From NCBI GenBank assembly GCA_017429835.1, contig JAFROD010000016.1:1-58215 (forward strand): a DNA stretch of 58,215 nucleotides, read 5' to 3'. Position numbers and translations under genes: made by a program. This document shows positions 46,587 to 53,870 of this stretch, piece by piece. This DNA is from Oscillospiraceae bacterium (GTDB lineage: Bacteria; Bacillota; Clostridia; Oscillospirales; Oscillospiraceae). Every line of letters starts with the position of its first letter. Position 1 is the first letter of the stretch. Under the pieces are notes generated by a model. That model made no database searches and was not told the origin of the DNA. It was given only the letters and a program-made list of their open reading frames with translations.

Positions 46587-46734
46587 GGAGCGGTATCGAA
46601 GTGGGGACGAGCCCGACCGCCGCCAGCGGCGGAGTCAAGGGAGGGCGAGGAGTGGCAGCGGTCGAAATCCTGCGAGCGAGCAGCGAGCAAGGGACTTCGG
46701 GCAGCGCAACAGGATATAACGGCCCTGACTCGAA
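46587..46734 (+). pseudogene. Broken tRNA-Ser(CGA) copy interrupted by a 110-nt insert
   Basis: GGAGCGGTATCGAAGTGG (46587-46604) and TATAACGGCCCTGACTCGAA (46715-46734) are identical to the 5' half of the intact tRNA-Ser(CGA) 212 nt downstream. Between them 46605-46714 is an insertion in the D-loop, rich in GAGCGAGCAGCGAGC-type repeats. The rest of the tRNA (3' of the anticodon) is missing. It may be a partial duplication or the left scar of an integration. Confidence 0.75.
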
Positions 46735-46798
46735 AGAATGCGAACCTTTGATCAGTTCGGCGAGTCGCCGATTGATATATCTTAAACGATGAATACTT

Positions 46799-46889
46799 GG
46801 AGCGGTATCGAAGTGGTTATAACGGCCCTGACTCGAAATCAGGTGTACCGGCAACGGTACCGTGGGTTCGAATCCCACCCGCTCCGCCA
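46799..46889 (+). tRNA. tRNA-Ser (anticodon CGA)
   Basis: Class II tRNA of 91 nt with encoded CCA: acceptor GGAGCGG/CCGCTCC, anticodon loop CTCGAAA with CGA at 46834-46836, variable arm TGTACCGGCAACGGTACC, T-arm GTGGGTTCGAATCCCAC. Reads UCG codons. Confidence 0.97.
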
Positions 46890-46892
46890 ACG

Positions 46893-46924
46893 GAAAAGCA
46901 CGGCACGAAGTGTCGTGCTTTTTC
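46893..46924 (+). terminator. tRNA-Ser(CGA) terminator
   Basis: GAAAAGCACGGCAC pairs with GTGTCGTGCTTTTTC around GAA; the U-tract is part of the 3' arm. Confidence 0.8.
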
Positions 46925-46940
46925 GTTGGCATTGGTATTA

Positions 46941-47036
46941 GTGTGGGTGGGATTCGAACAGGGCGACGGCGCAGCAGGGACAAACAGTCCGGTGGACTGT
47001 TTGAGAGCCCGCGGGAGAATCCCACCCGCTCCGCCA
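46941..47036 (+). repeat. tRNA-Ser-associated element, copy 2, with tRNA 3'-end duplication
   Basis: GGGTGGGATTCGAAC (46945-46959) is the reverse complement of the T-arm and acceptor of the preceding tRNA. Hairpin AAACAGTCC-GGT-GGACTGTTT lies at 46982-47002. 47017-47036 (GAATCCCACCCGCTCCGCCA) is an exact 20-nt repeat of the tRNA 3' end at 46870-46889. The two ends can pair to close the element. Confidence 0.75.
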
Positions 47037-47041
47037 ACAAA

Positions 47042-47078
47042 GAAACCTCTTTTGTCTGCTAGGGCAAGAGAGGTTTTT
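47042..47078 (+). terminator. Possible terminator after the element
   Basis: AAACCTCT (47043-47050) pairs with AGAGGTTT (47069-47076), then TT. Long loop, so moderate. Confidence 0.5.
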
Positions 47079-47326
47079 CTCTGCATTTTGGGGAAAAATC
47101 GGGCAAAAAAGGTATTTGGGGCTTTTAGACGGTTGATCGTCCGTCCGGAAGTCCGATATTTTGCTTTCCGGACGCAATTAGGTCGAAATGTTGCTGTACT
47201 TCTTGTGTTTCTTTACGCTGCAAAGAAAAGTGAAAAGTGTCATGGAGGGAGGACTCGAACGAAAACAACGTCTATTTGTCAAGTAGAAATTCTCAAATAA
47301 TCAATAATAGATTTCAAAAGAATCAC
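47079..47326. other. Noncoding stretch with an antisense tRNA-end fragment
   Basis: AT-rich. CATGGAGGGAGGACTCGAAC at 47241-47260 is, on the minus strand, a T-loop (GTTCGAGTCC) followed by an acceptor-like sequence, so it looks like an antisense 3' fragment of another tRNA. Nothing else recognised. Confidence 0.5.
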
Positions 47327-47384
47327 TTGACAAATCGTATCGCGCGCGATATAATTTCGTTGAATAAGTCGCGTGCGATATAAT
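47327..47384 (+). promoter_or_regulatory. ohrR promoter with paired operators
   Basis: TTGACA (47327-47332), 17-nt spacer, TATAAT (47350-47355). The perfect palindrome TATCGCGCGCGATA (47338-47351) overlaps the -10 box. CGCGCGCGATATAAT (47341-47355) recurs as CGCGTGCGATATAAT at 47370-47384. Two operator-like sites over one promoter suggest autoregulation by the adjacent MarR/OhrR protein. Confidence 0.75.
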
Positions 47385-47404
47385 TATGACGAGGTGATGT
47401 TAAT

Positions 47405-47854
47405 GTGAACGACAGATACGAGGCTCTTCGCCTGAAAAATCAGCTTTGCTTCCCGATCTACGCCGTATCGAATATGATAACGCGCAAATATAAGCCGTTT
47501 CTCGACGAGCTTGATCTGACCTACACGCAGTACATCGTGATGATGGTGCTTTGGGAGCGCGGACGGGCGAACGAAAAGCTCCTCTGCGAGGCGCTATACC
47601 TGAAATCAAACACGGTGACGCCGCTCTTAAATAAGCTGCAGGACAAAGGATATATCGAGAAAACGAAAGACAGCGGCGACGAACGGAATCTCGTGATCAC
47701 GCTGACAAAGGCGGGCAAGGAATTGCGGGACAAAGCGCTCCGTGTGCCGGAATGCATGGCGAAAGAGCTTCATTTGACGCCGGATGAGGCGACTGCGCTT
47801 TGCGGGATCTTATACAAACTGCTAAATGAAGAAAAGAATCAAAGCGGAGGTTAA
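47405..47854 (+). CDS. ohrR: OhrR-type MarR family peroxide-sensing repressor
   Basis: The 149-residue winged-helix repressor fits the OhrR branch: KNQLCFPIYAVSNMITRKYK (residues 11-30) carries the reactive Cys15 that senses organic hydroperoxides, followed by LDLTYTQYIVMMVLWE. The DNA-binding helices are LYLKSNTVTPLLNKLQDKGY and the wing DERNLVITLT. GTG start at 47405 with GAGGTG upstream. It heads an operon with a glutathione-peroxidase-type enzyme instead of the usual ohr, consistent with control of peroxide detoxification. Codon use is more AT-rich than the housekeeping genes. Confidence 0.88.
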   Translation: MNDRYEALRLKNQLCFPIYAVSNMITRKYKPFLDELDLTYTQYIVMMVLWERGRANEKLLCEALYLKSNTVTPLLNKLQDKGYIEKTKDSGDERNLVITLTKAGKELRDKALRVPECMAKELHLTPDEATALCGILYKLLNEEKNQSGG

Positions 47855-47859
47855 CGAAG

Positions 47860-48408
47860 ATGAAAACGGTTTATGATTTCACGGTAAAGGACAGAAAAGG
47901 AAACGACGTCAGCCTTTCGGAGTTTCGGGGGAAGGTATTGCTCATCGTCAACACGGCGACGGGCTGCGGATTCACGCCGCATTACGACCCGCTGGAGGCG
48001 ATGTATAAGGACCTGCGGGACAAGGGGTTTGAGATCCTCGATTTCCCGTCCAATCAGTTCGCGGGGCAGGCGCCCGGCAGCGACGACGAGATCCACGATT
48101 TTTGCACGATCAAATTCGGGACAGAGTTCCCGCAGTTCAAAAAAATCGACGTCAACGGCGAGAACGCCGATCCGCTGTTCGCGTTCCTTGCTTCCGAGAA
48201 GCCGTTTTCGGGCTTCGGAAAGGGACTGAAAAGCGCCGCGCTGAACAACTTTGCGAAAATGAACAACAAAAAATTCGGCGACAAAACGTATATCGGCTGG
48301 AACTTCACGAAGTTTCTCGTTGACCGCGAAGGAAAAGTCGTCGCCCGCTTTGAGCCGACGGTCGACATGAAGGACGTGCGCAAAGCCGTCGAGGAACTGC
48401 TCGGGTGA
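47860..48408 (+). CDS. Glutathione peroxidase-type thiol peroxidase
   Basis: A 182-residue thioredoxin-fold peroxidase. The peroxidatic Cys is in VNTATGCGFTPHYDPLEAMY near residue 36, FPSNQFAGQAPGSDDEI near 63 supplies the conserved Gln, and WNFTKFLVDREGKV near 147 the Trp/Asn of the tetrad. Bacterial members use thioredoxin or similar and reduce lipid and organic peroxides. It begins 5 nt after ohrR, so it is almost certainly repressed by it. RBS GGAGG. Confidence 0.92.
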   Translation: MKTVYDFTVKDRKGNDVSLSEFRGKVLLIVNTATGCGFTPHYDPLEAMYKDLRDKGFEILDFPSNQFAGQAPGSDDEIHDFCTIKFGTEFPQFKKIDVNGENADPLFAFLASEKPFSGFGKGLKSAALNNFAKMNNKKFGDKTYIGWNFTKFLVDREGKVVARFEPTVDMKDVRKAVEELLG

Positions 48409-48414
48409 AGCGAT

Positions 48415-49554
48415 ATGAACGATCAAAACAATGACGTCGCCGTTCTCGCGGCAAACAGAGAAAAAGCGATCGTAAAAACGAGTATTGTCGGTATCGTTAC
48501 GAACGTCCTGCTCGTCGGCTTCAAAGCGTTCGTCGGGCTGGTATCGAATTCGATCGCCGTCATTCTCGACGCGGTCAACAACCTGTCCGACGCGCTTTCG
48601 TCCGTCGTGACGATCATCGGCGCCAAACTCGGCACGAAACAGCCGGATAAAAAGCACCCGCTCGGTTACGGCAGGATCGAGTATTTAAGCTCCATGATCG
48701 TCGCCGCGCTCGTTCTTTATGCCGGCATCATGTCGCTTGTTGAGTCGGTCAAAAAGATCATCCATCCCGAAGCGGCGGATTACAGCGCCGTCTCGATCAT
48801 TATCATTTCCGTTGCGATCGTCGTGAAACTGATTCTTGGACTGTACGTAAAGAAGCAAGGAAAGAAGGTCAATTCCAAGGCGCTGATCGCATCCGGTTCT
48901 GACGCGCTGTTTGACGCGATCCTTTCTTCTTCCGTCCTCGCTTCGGCTATAGTATATCTGATTTCGGGCGTTTCGCTGGAAGCGTACGTAGGCGTTGTCA
49001 TCGCGGGCTTTATCATCAAAGCCGGGATCGAGATGATGATCGAAACGCTGAACGACGTCATCGGCAAGCGCGAGGACGCGGAAACGACGAAGGAACTGAA
49101 AGAGATCATTTGCGCGGAAGACGCGGTGCTCGGCGCGTACGACGTGACGCTGTTCAACTACGGTCCGAACAAGAACTACGGCTCGGTACATATCGAACTG
49201 CCGGACAATCTCGGCGTGGACGACGTGGACAGAATCACCCGCAAGATACAGACAGACGTCTTCCATAAAACCGGCGTGATTCTGACCGGCATCGGCGTTT
49301 ATTCTTTCAACACATCCGACGACGAGGCGGCGCGGATGCGCAACGCGGTGCAGAAAACGGTCATGGCTCATGACTGGGCGCTCCAGATGCACGGCTTCTA
49401 TGCTGACACCGAGAAGAAAACCGTCCGTTTCGACGTAGTGGTCAGTTTTGACGTTGACCGAAAGGAAGCACTTGAAACGCTGTACGGTGAAATGAAATAT
49501 CTCTATCCGGAATATGACATTCTGATCGTACCGGACGTGGATATAGCAGATTAA
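48415..49554 (+). CDS. CDF-family cation efflux protein
   Basis: The 379-residue transporter has six membrane helices and a C-terminal cytosolic domain. Helix 2 contains [13 protein letters not shown] (NxxxD) and helix 5 [14 protein letters not shown] (DxxxD). This metal-site pattern I associate with Mn2+ exporters of the MntE type rather than the His/Asp zinc site; the metal call is inference. [17 protein letters not shown] near residue 82 is typical of the family. It starts 6 nt after the peroxidase gene, in the ohrR operon. Confidence 0.92.
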   Translation: MNDQNNDVAVLAANREKAIVKTSIVGIVTNVLLVGFKAFVGLVSNSIAVILDAVNNLSDALSSVVTIIGAKLGTKQPDKKHPLGYGRIEYLSSMIVAALVLYAGIMSLVESVKKIIHPEAADYSAVSIIIISVAIVVKLILGLYVKKQGKKVNSKALIASGSDALFDAILSSSVLASAIVYLISGVSLEAYVGVVIAGFIIKAGIEMMIETLNDVIGKREDAETTKELKEIICAEDAVLGAYDVTLFNYGPNKNYGSVHIELPDNLGVDDVDRITRKIQTDVFHKTGVILTGIGVYSFNTSDDEAARMRNAVQKTVMAHDWALQMHGFYADTEKKTVRFDVVVSFDVDRKEALETLYGEMKYLYPEYDILIVPDVDIAD

Positions 49555-49574
49555 ATAACACGGAGGAACAGATT

Positions 49575-50516
49575 ATGATCATCAAAGCAGTCAAATTCAG
49601 AAAAGACGGATTTTATACTCAGCCCTTCGTCTTCGGCGGCGAGGAAGGCGCAGACAAGTTTGATCCTGCTATCCGCTATCGCGGAAGTCTGCAAAATTAC
49701 CTGATCGATACCGGTAACGAAGTGATTCTCGTTGATACCGGACTTCCCGCAGGGACGCCGGAAGAAGTACCGGAGGAAAAGAGCTTGCTTTTTACCGGGA
49801 AGGATATCTGCAGTTATATGGACGCTTTCAAGGCTCTCGGCTACAATCCCGAACAGGTGACGAAGATCCTGCTCACACACAAGCACGCAGACCATTCCGG
49901 TGAGCTTCGCTCCTTCCCGAATGCGAAGATCTACGTGAATTCCGATGAAATAGATGCGGCTGAGTTGCAGGGGCTTGACAACGTCATCCCCGTCAGCTTC
50001 ACCGACGGCGCGTACCACAACTTCCCGGAGAGCCGGAAGATCGCGAACGGCGTTTACTATATAAAAGCCAAAGGTCACACCAACGGCAACAGCATCGTGA
50101 TCGTCGAGGACGACGGACTGTTTTATATGCTTCACGGCGACATTACTTACGTTGACGAAGCGCTGTACGAAAACAAACTTTCCACCGTATTTGAAGATCT
50201 CACCGCCGCCCGTGAAACGCTTGACCGCGTCCGTGAATTCGTGCGTAATAATCCGACCGTCTACTGCGGAACGCACACGCCGCAGGGATATGAAAACCTT
50301 GAAGCCAAGCGCGTGATCGACCCTGATCATCCCGTCCCCACTGTGCTTGCAGAAGTCGATTTTTCCGAGACGAAAGCCAGCGGCAAATACGTCTGCTCGG
50401 TCTGCGGTTACGTTTACGATCCCGCCGAGCACGACGGCGTCGCCTTTGAGGATCTGCCGGACGACTGGAGATGCCCGCGCTGCAAGCAGCCGAAGGAGAA
50501 GTTCAACAAGGCGTGA
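49575..50516 (+). CDS. Metallo-beta-lactamase fold protein with C-terminal rubredoxin domain
   Basis: The 313-residue protein has an MBL domain (about 1-245; [20 protein letters not shown] near 98 gives HxHxDH, then KGHTNG, HGDITYV near 187, CGTHTP near 232). A linker leads to a rubredoxin domain (264-311) with [10 protein letters not shown] and CPRCK ligands for one Fe. The fusion suggests a redox enzyme in which rubredoxin feeds electrons to or near the MBL site, as in oxygen- or peroxide-reducing systems, but there is no flavodoxin domain. RBS GGAGG. Last gene of the ohrR cassette. Confidence 0.9.
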   Translation: MIIKAVKFRKDGFYTQPFVFGGEEGADKFDPAIRYRGSLQNYLIDTGNEVILVDTGLPAGTPEEVPEEKSLLFTGKDICSYMDAFKALGYNPEQVTKILLTHKHADHSGELRSFPNAKIYVNSDEIDAAELQGLDNVIPVSFTDGAYHNFPESRKIANGVYYIKAKGHTNGNSIVIVEDDGLFYMLHGDITYVDEALYENKLSTVFEDLTAARETLDRVREFVRNNPTVYCGTHTPQGYENLEAKRVIDPDHPVPTVLAEVDFSETKASGKYVCSVCGYVYDPAEHDGVAFEDLPDDWRCPRCKQPKEKFNKA

Positions 50517-50600
50517 CAAACTCCGGTTTTCAAAGGTAGCCGGTGCGCATCATTTAGGCGCTTTTACCTTGTTTATGTATCATTTGCGCGCTCTTACACA

Positions 50601-50624
50601 GCGGAGAAGCCCACCCGCTCCGCC
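50601..50624 (+). repeat. tRNA 3'-end copy at the right end of the ohrR cassette
   Basis: GCGGAGAAGCCCACCCGCTC continued by CGCC matches 47011-47035 with one gap and one mismatch. 50610-50624 (CCCACCCGCTCCGCC) is identical to the end of tRNA-Ser(CGA). It looks like an att-type right boundary. Confidence 0.7.
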
Positions 50625-50628
50625 GGAA

Positions 50629-50656
50629 AAAGGACTTGGCGATTGCCAAGTCCTTT
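50629..50656 (+). terminator. Intrinsic terminator
   Basis: AAAGGACTTGGC (50629-50640), GATT loop, GCCAAGTCCTTT (50645-50656). It sits directly after the tRNA-end remnant, as a tRNA terminator would. Confidence 0.8.
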
Positions 50657-50704
50657 CCTAACGATTTATCTACAAGAGTTTGAATCCATCTGCCAGTATC
50701 GAAG

Positions 50705-50729
50705 AAGAGACGCCTTCGGGCGTCTCTTT
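50705..50729. terminator. Hairpin, possible bidirectional terminator
   Basis: AAGAGACGCC, TTCG loop, GGCGTCTCTT (10 bp), then T. It lies between the cassette and the convergent degV gene. Confidence 0.65.
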
Positions 50730-50799
50730 GATCGTGGCGCAGGTAATATTGCGGGGAAATCCAATGCAGGGAGAACCCCGCCGGCGAATATCGGAAGCG

Positions 50800-51663
50800 T
50801 CAACGCTCCGTTCCGTTAAAAAACAGACCCAGCATGCCTGGCCCCACGTGGGAGCCGGAGACCGGCTCGTGCTGACAGATCGTGATCGGAACGTCGGGCG
50901 TGATCTCTCGGATAAGGGCGGAAAGGGTTTCAGCGTCCCGCAGACAGTTGCCGTGCGAGATGAAGACCTCCTGCGCACCGGAACGGACGCGCTTCTCATC
51001 GTATTTCTTTGCGAGCGCGGCAATCGACTGTTTCCGCCCGCGCACCTTGGCGCAGGACACGATGTGTCCGGTTTCGTCGCCGTAGAGGATCGGCTTGATA
51101 TCGAGAACGGTGGCGATTTTTGCCGTGATCCCGCTGACGCGGCCGGTCTTTTTCAGAAAATTCAGGTCGTCCACCGTGAAATACTGACAGGTGTGCGGCA
51201 CCTGCGCGTCAAGGATCGCGGCGGCGTCTTTGACGTCGACGCCCTGTCGGCACAGCTCTGCCGCTCGGATCGCCAGTATGCCGTTTCCGAACCCGCAGCC
51301 CAACGAATCCACAACGTGGATAAACCTGCCGCTATACTGTTCCATCAGTTCCGCCGCCGCATTGCGCACGGCGTTGAATGTTCCGCTGATCGCGGAACTC
51401 ATGCAGACGTAGATGACGTCCCGCCCCTGCTCCAGAATCGGCGCAAAGTACGACAGGAATTGATGCATGTTGATTAGTGTCGTGCTTACGGCGCTTCCGC
51501 TGCGCAGACCTTCATAAAAAGCGTGACCGTCGAAAGAGTCTATATCTCCCCGGTAACGCTTTGCCCGACCGTTTACCGTATAGTCAAGCGGAATCAGCGA
51601 TATCCCGCCCAAAAGCTGTTTTGGCAGATTGGCTGTGCCGTCTGCAAAGACGACGAATGACAT
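50800..51663 (-). CDS. DegV family fatty-acid-binding protein
   Basis: The 287-residue DegV-fold protein may present fatty acids to fatty acid kinase (FakB role). Seen: an N-terminal VVFADGTANLPKQLL, SAVSTTLINMHQF near residue 58 (the TSxP-like loop), YVCMSSAISGTFNAVRNAA near 85 and FLKKTGRVSGITAKIATVLD near 169, all family landmarks. RBS GGAGG 8 nt before the ATG. No FakA is nearby. Monocistronic, divergent from the symporter. Confidence 0.92.
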   Translation of the reverse strand: MSFVVFADGTANLPKQLLGGISLIPLDYTVNGRAKRYRGDIDSFDGHAFYEGLRSGSAVSTTLINMHQFLSYFAPILEQGRDVIYVCMSSAISGTFNAVRNAAAELMEQYSGRFIHVVDSLGCGFGNGILAIRAAELCRQGVDVKDAAAILDAQVPHTCQYFTVDDLNFLKKTGRVSGITAKIATVLDIKPILYGDETGHIVSCAKVRGRKQSIAALAKKYDEKRVRSGAQEVFISHGNCLRDAETLSALIREITPDVPITICQHEPVSGSHVGPGMLGLFFNGTER

Positions 51664-51732
51664 ATTCGCAACCTCCGTAGTTTTGTTTGCTCTGACCGCA
51701 GCCGCAACAATACGCGACCGCGTGCTTTGGAT

Positions 51733-51761
51733 ACTATACTACAGAAATGAAACGATAGCAA
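51733..51761 (-). promoter_or_regulatory. degV promoter
   Basis: On the minus strand: TTGCTA (51761-51756), 17-nt spacer, TATAGT (51738-51733). Confidence 0.75.
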
Positions 51762-51841
51762 GTTGTTTTTGCGGCATTGCTATTTGACAAAGTCGAATAT
51801 TATATCCCGACGAATCTTCTTGAATTTAAATCGCTAAAGTA

Positions 51842-51870
51842 TTGACATTTTCACGTTTCGGTGATAGAAT
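51842..51870 (+). promoter_or_regulatory. Symporter promoter
   Basis: TTGACA (51842-51847), 17-nt spacer, TAGAAT (51865-51870), 51 nt before the start codon. Confidence 0.85.
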
Positions 51871-51921
51871 GACAAAATCAAAGCAGGTTCCTGCAAAACA
51901 AACAAAGAATAGAGATGGATT

Positions 51922-53493
51922 ATGAGTACTACAATGATCATTACGCTGATCATGACGGTCGCTTTCTTCGCGGTCATGGTCATCATCGGCATTCGATCAA
52001 AATCGCACGCGCAGGACGTGCAGGGCTTCGTTCTCGGCTCACGGAACGTCGGCCCTTGGCTGAGCGCCTTCGCTTACGGCACGTCGTATTTTTCCGCAGT
52101 CATCTTCGTCGGCTACGCCGGACAGTTCGGCTGGAAATTCGGCGTCGCATCGACTTGGATCGGCATCGGCAACGCGATGATCGGCTCGCTGCTGGCGTGG
52201 CTGATCCTCGGTCGCCGCACGAGGATCATGACGAATCACCTCGGCAGCAAGACGATGCCGGATTACTTCGGCACGCGGTTTGAGTCCAAAAAGCTGAAGA
52301 TATCCGCCTCCGTCATCACGTTCCTGTTCCTGATCCCGTACACCGCTTCGCTGTATAACGGTCTGTCCCGCCTGTTCGAGATGGCGTTCCCGGGAATCCC
52401 GTATTCCGTGTGCGTCATCCTGATGGCGGTGCTGACCGGCACCTACGTCGTGATCGGCGGATACATGGCGACCGCGCTCAACGACTTCATTCAGGGCATG
52501 CTGATGCTGATCGGCATCGTGGCGGTCATTTTGGCGGTGCTGAACACCAACGGCGGTCTGATGGGCTCGATGCAGGCGCTTGCCACCGGCAAGAACGGCG
52601 GCTGGGAATACGCCTCCTTCTTTGGGCCGGAGCCGCTGTTCCTGCTCTTCGTCGTATTCCTTACCTCGCTTGGCACGTGGGGCCTGCCGCAGATGGTCGG
52701 CAAGTTCTACGCCATTAAGAATGAGGACGCGGTCAAGAAGGGAACCGTCATCTCCACGCTGTTTGCAATCGTCGTCGCCGGCGGCTGCTATTTCCTCGGC
52801 GGCTTCGGCAGACTCTTCCCGATCGAGACTGCAAACGGCGCGCCCGTCGGCGGCTTCGACTCTATCATTCCCACGATGCTCTCAGGGCTTTCGCCCGTCA
52901 TCATCGGCATCGTGATCGTTCTGGTGCTGTCCGCCTCCATGTCCACGCTGTCTTCTCTCGTACTGACCAGCTCCTCCACCATCGCGCTGGATTTCATCGC
53001 GCCGCTGCGGAAGAAGGAGATCAAGGAAACGAAGAAAATGCTGATGATGCGCCTGTTTATCGTCGCTTTCATCATTATTTCCGCCGTGATCGCCATCGTG
53101 CAGTACAACAGCAACAGCCTCTTCATCGCGCAGATGATGGGCGTGTCGTGGGGCGCGCTGGCAGGCGCCTTCCTCGCGCCGTTCCTGTACGGTCTGTACA
53201 GCAAGCGGATCAGCAAGGCGGCTGTCGCCGTATCCTTCGTATGGGGCGTCGGGCTTGAGGTCGTGCAGCTTCTGGTCTCCCTGAAGGTATTTGACGTGTC
53301 CGCGATCCCGGTTCTGGGGTTCGTGTTCAAGAATTCCCTCTATTCCGGCGTGTTCGCGATGGTCGGCGGACTGATCCTCGTGCCGATCGTCAGCATCCTG
53401 ACAGGCTCGACCCGCCCAAAGGAAACGGACGCGATGTTCGAGTGCTATAATCAGAACCGCACCGTCGGCATTACCGACAACTTGGGAAAATAG
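51922..53493 (+). CDS. Sodium:solute symporter (SSS family)
   Basis: The 523-residue transporter has about 13 membrane helices. Typical segments: QGFVLGSRNVGPWLSAFAYG (residues 34-53), TSYFSAVIFVGYAGQFGWKF next to it, YVVIGGYMATALNDFIQGML near 175 (SSS signature) and ASMSTLSSLVLTSSSTIALD near 335 (sodium-site Ser residues). Related to PutP/PanF; substrate not deducible. Strong promoter, no partner genes. Confidence 0.92.
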   Translation: MSTTMIITLIMTVAFFAVMVIIGIRSKSHAQDVQGFVLGSRNVGPWLSAFAYGTSYFSAVIFVGYAGQFGWKFGVASTWIGIGNAMIGSLLAWLILGRRTRIMTNHLGSKTMPDYFGTRFESKKLKISASVITFLFLIPYTASLYNGLSRLFEMAFPGIPYSVCVILMAVLTGTYVVIGGYMATALNDFIQGMLMLIGIVAVILAVLNTNGGLMGSMQALATGKNGGWEYASFFGPEPLFLLFVVFLTSLGTWGLPQMVGKFYAIKNEDAVKKGTVISTLFAIVVAGGCYFLGGFGRLFPIETANGAPVGGFDSIIPTMLSGLSPVIIGIVIVLVLSASMSTLSSLVLTSSSTIALDFIAPLRKKEIKETKKMLMMRLFIVAFIIISAVIAIVQYNSNSLFIAQMMGVSWGALAGAFLAPFLYGLYSKRISKAAVAVSFVWGVGLEVVQLLVSLKVFDVSAIPVLGFVFKNSLYSGVFAMVGGLILVPIVSILTGSTRPKETDAMFECYNQNRTVGITDNLGK

Positions 53494-53506
53494 CCGAATC
53501 TATAAC

Positions 53507-53536
53507 AAAAGCGCCATCCGATCGGATGGCGCTTTT
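53507..53536. terminator. Bidirectional intrinsic terminator
   Basis: AAAAGCGCCATCC (53507-53519), GATC loop, GGATGGCGCTTTT (53524-53536). A/T runs on both sides serve the symporter and the convergent STAS gene. Confidence 0.9.
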
Positions 53537-53543
53537 TATGTGC

Positions 53544-53843
53544 TTATCGCTCAATCGTCAATATGTCCGCAAAGCCTGTCAGTTCGAACACGTCCATGAT
53601 ATCCTCGTTGACGCCGCGCACGACCATGGCGCCCTGACGGTTCATGACCTTCTGCGCGGACAGCAGGACGCGAAGACCGGCGGAGGAGATGTATTCCAAC
53701 TCTGCGAAGTCAAGCACGAGCTTGCTGACGCCGGGGACGGAGGCTTTCAGCTCTGCCTCGAGCTGCGGCGCGGTGGTGGTGTCCAGACGTCCCTGCACGT
53801 GCAGGGTCAGCATTTCACCTTCTGCTTTTTTCGTAATAACCAT
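53544..53843 (-). CDS. STAS-domain anti-sigma factor antagonist
   Basis: A 99-residue single-domain STAS protein of the SpoIIAA/RsbV type. The phosphorylatable serine lies in LDFAELEYISSAGLRVLLSA near residue 57. In partner switching the unphosphorylated form binds the kinase/anti-sigma factor. It is 27 nt downstream of the PP2C-kinase gene, so it is the natural partner: the kinase domain would phosphorylate and the PP2C domain dephosphorylate it. RBS AAGGAG. The final target is not in the window. Confidence 0.92.
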   Translation of the reverse strand: MVITKKAEGEMLTLHVQGRLDTTTAPQLEAELKASVPGVSKLVLDFAELEYISSAGLRVLLSAQKVMNRQGAMVVRGVNEDIMDVFELTGFADILTIER

Positions 53844-53870
53844 TTGAATCTTCTCCTTTTCAATCCAAAA

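Noticed and set aside
46555..47300. Several 80-160-codon frames with GFEPT- or GGRTRT-like peptides
   Set aside because: These are translations of tRNA-Ser genes and their flanking repeats, a known source of false proteins.
47036..50600. Integrase or excisionase gene inside the tRNA-bounded cassette
   Set aside because: All frames were considered; the four genes fill the cassette and no recombinase motif is visible.
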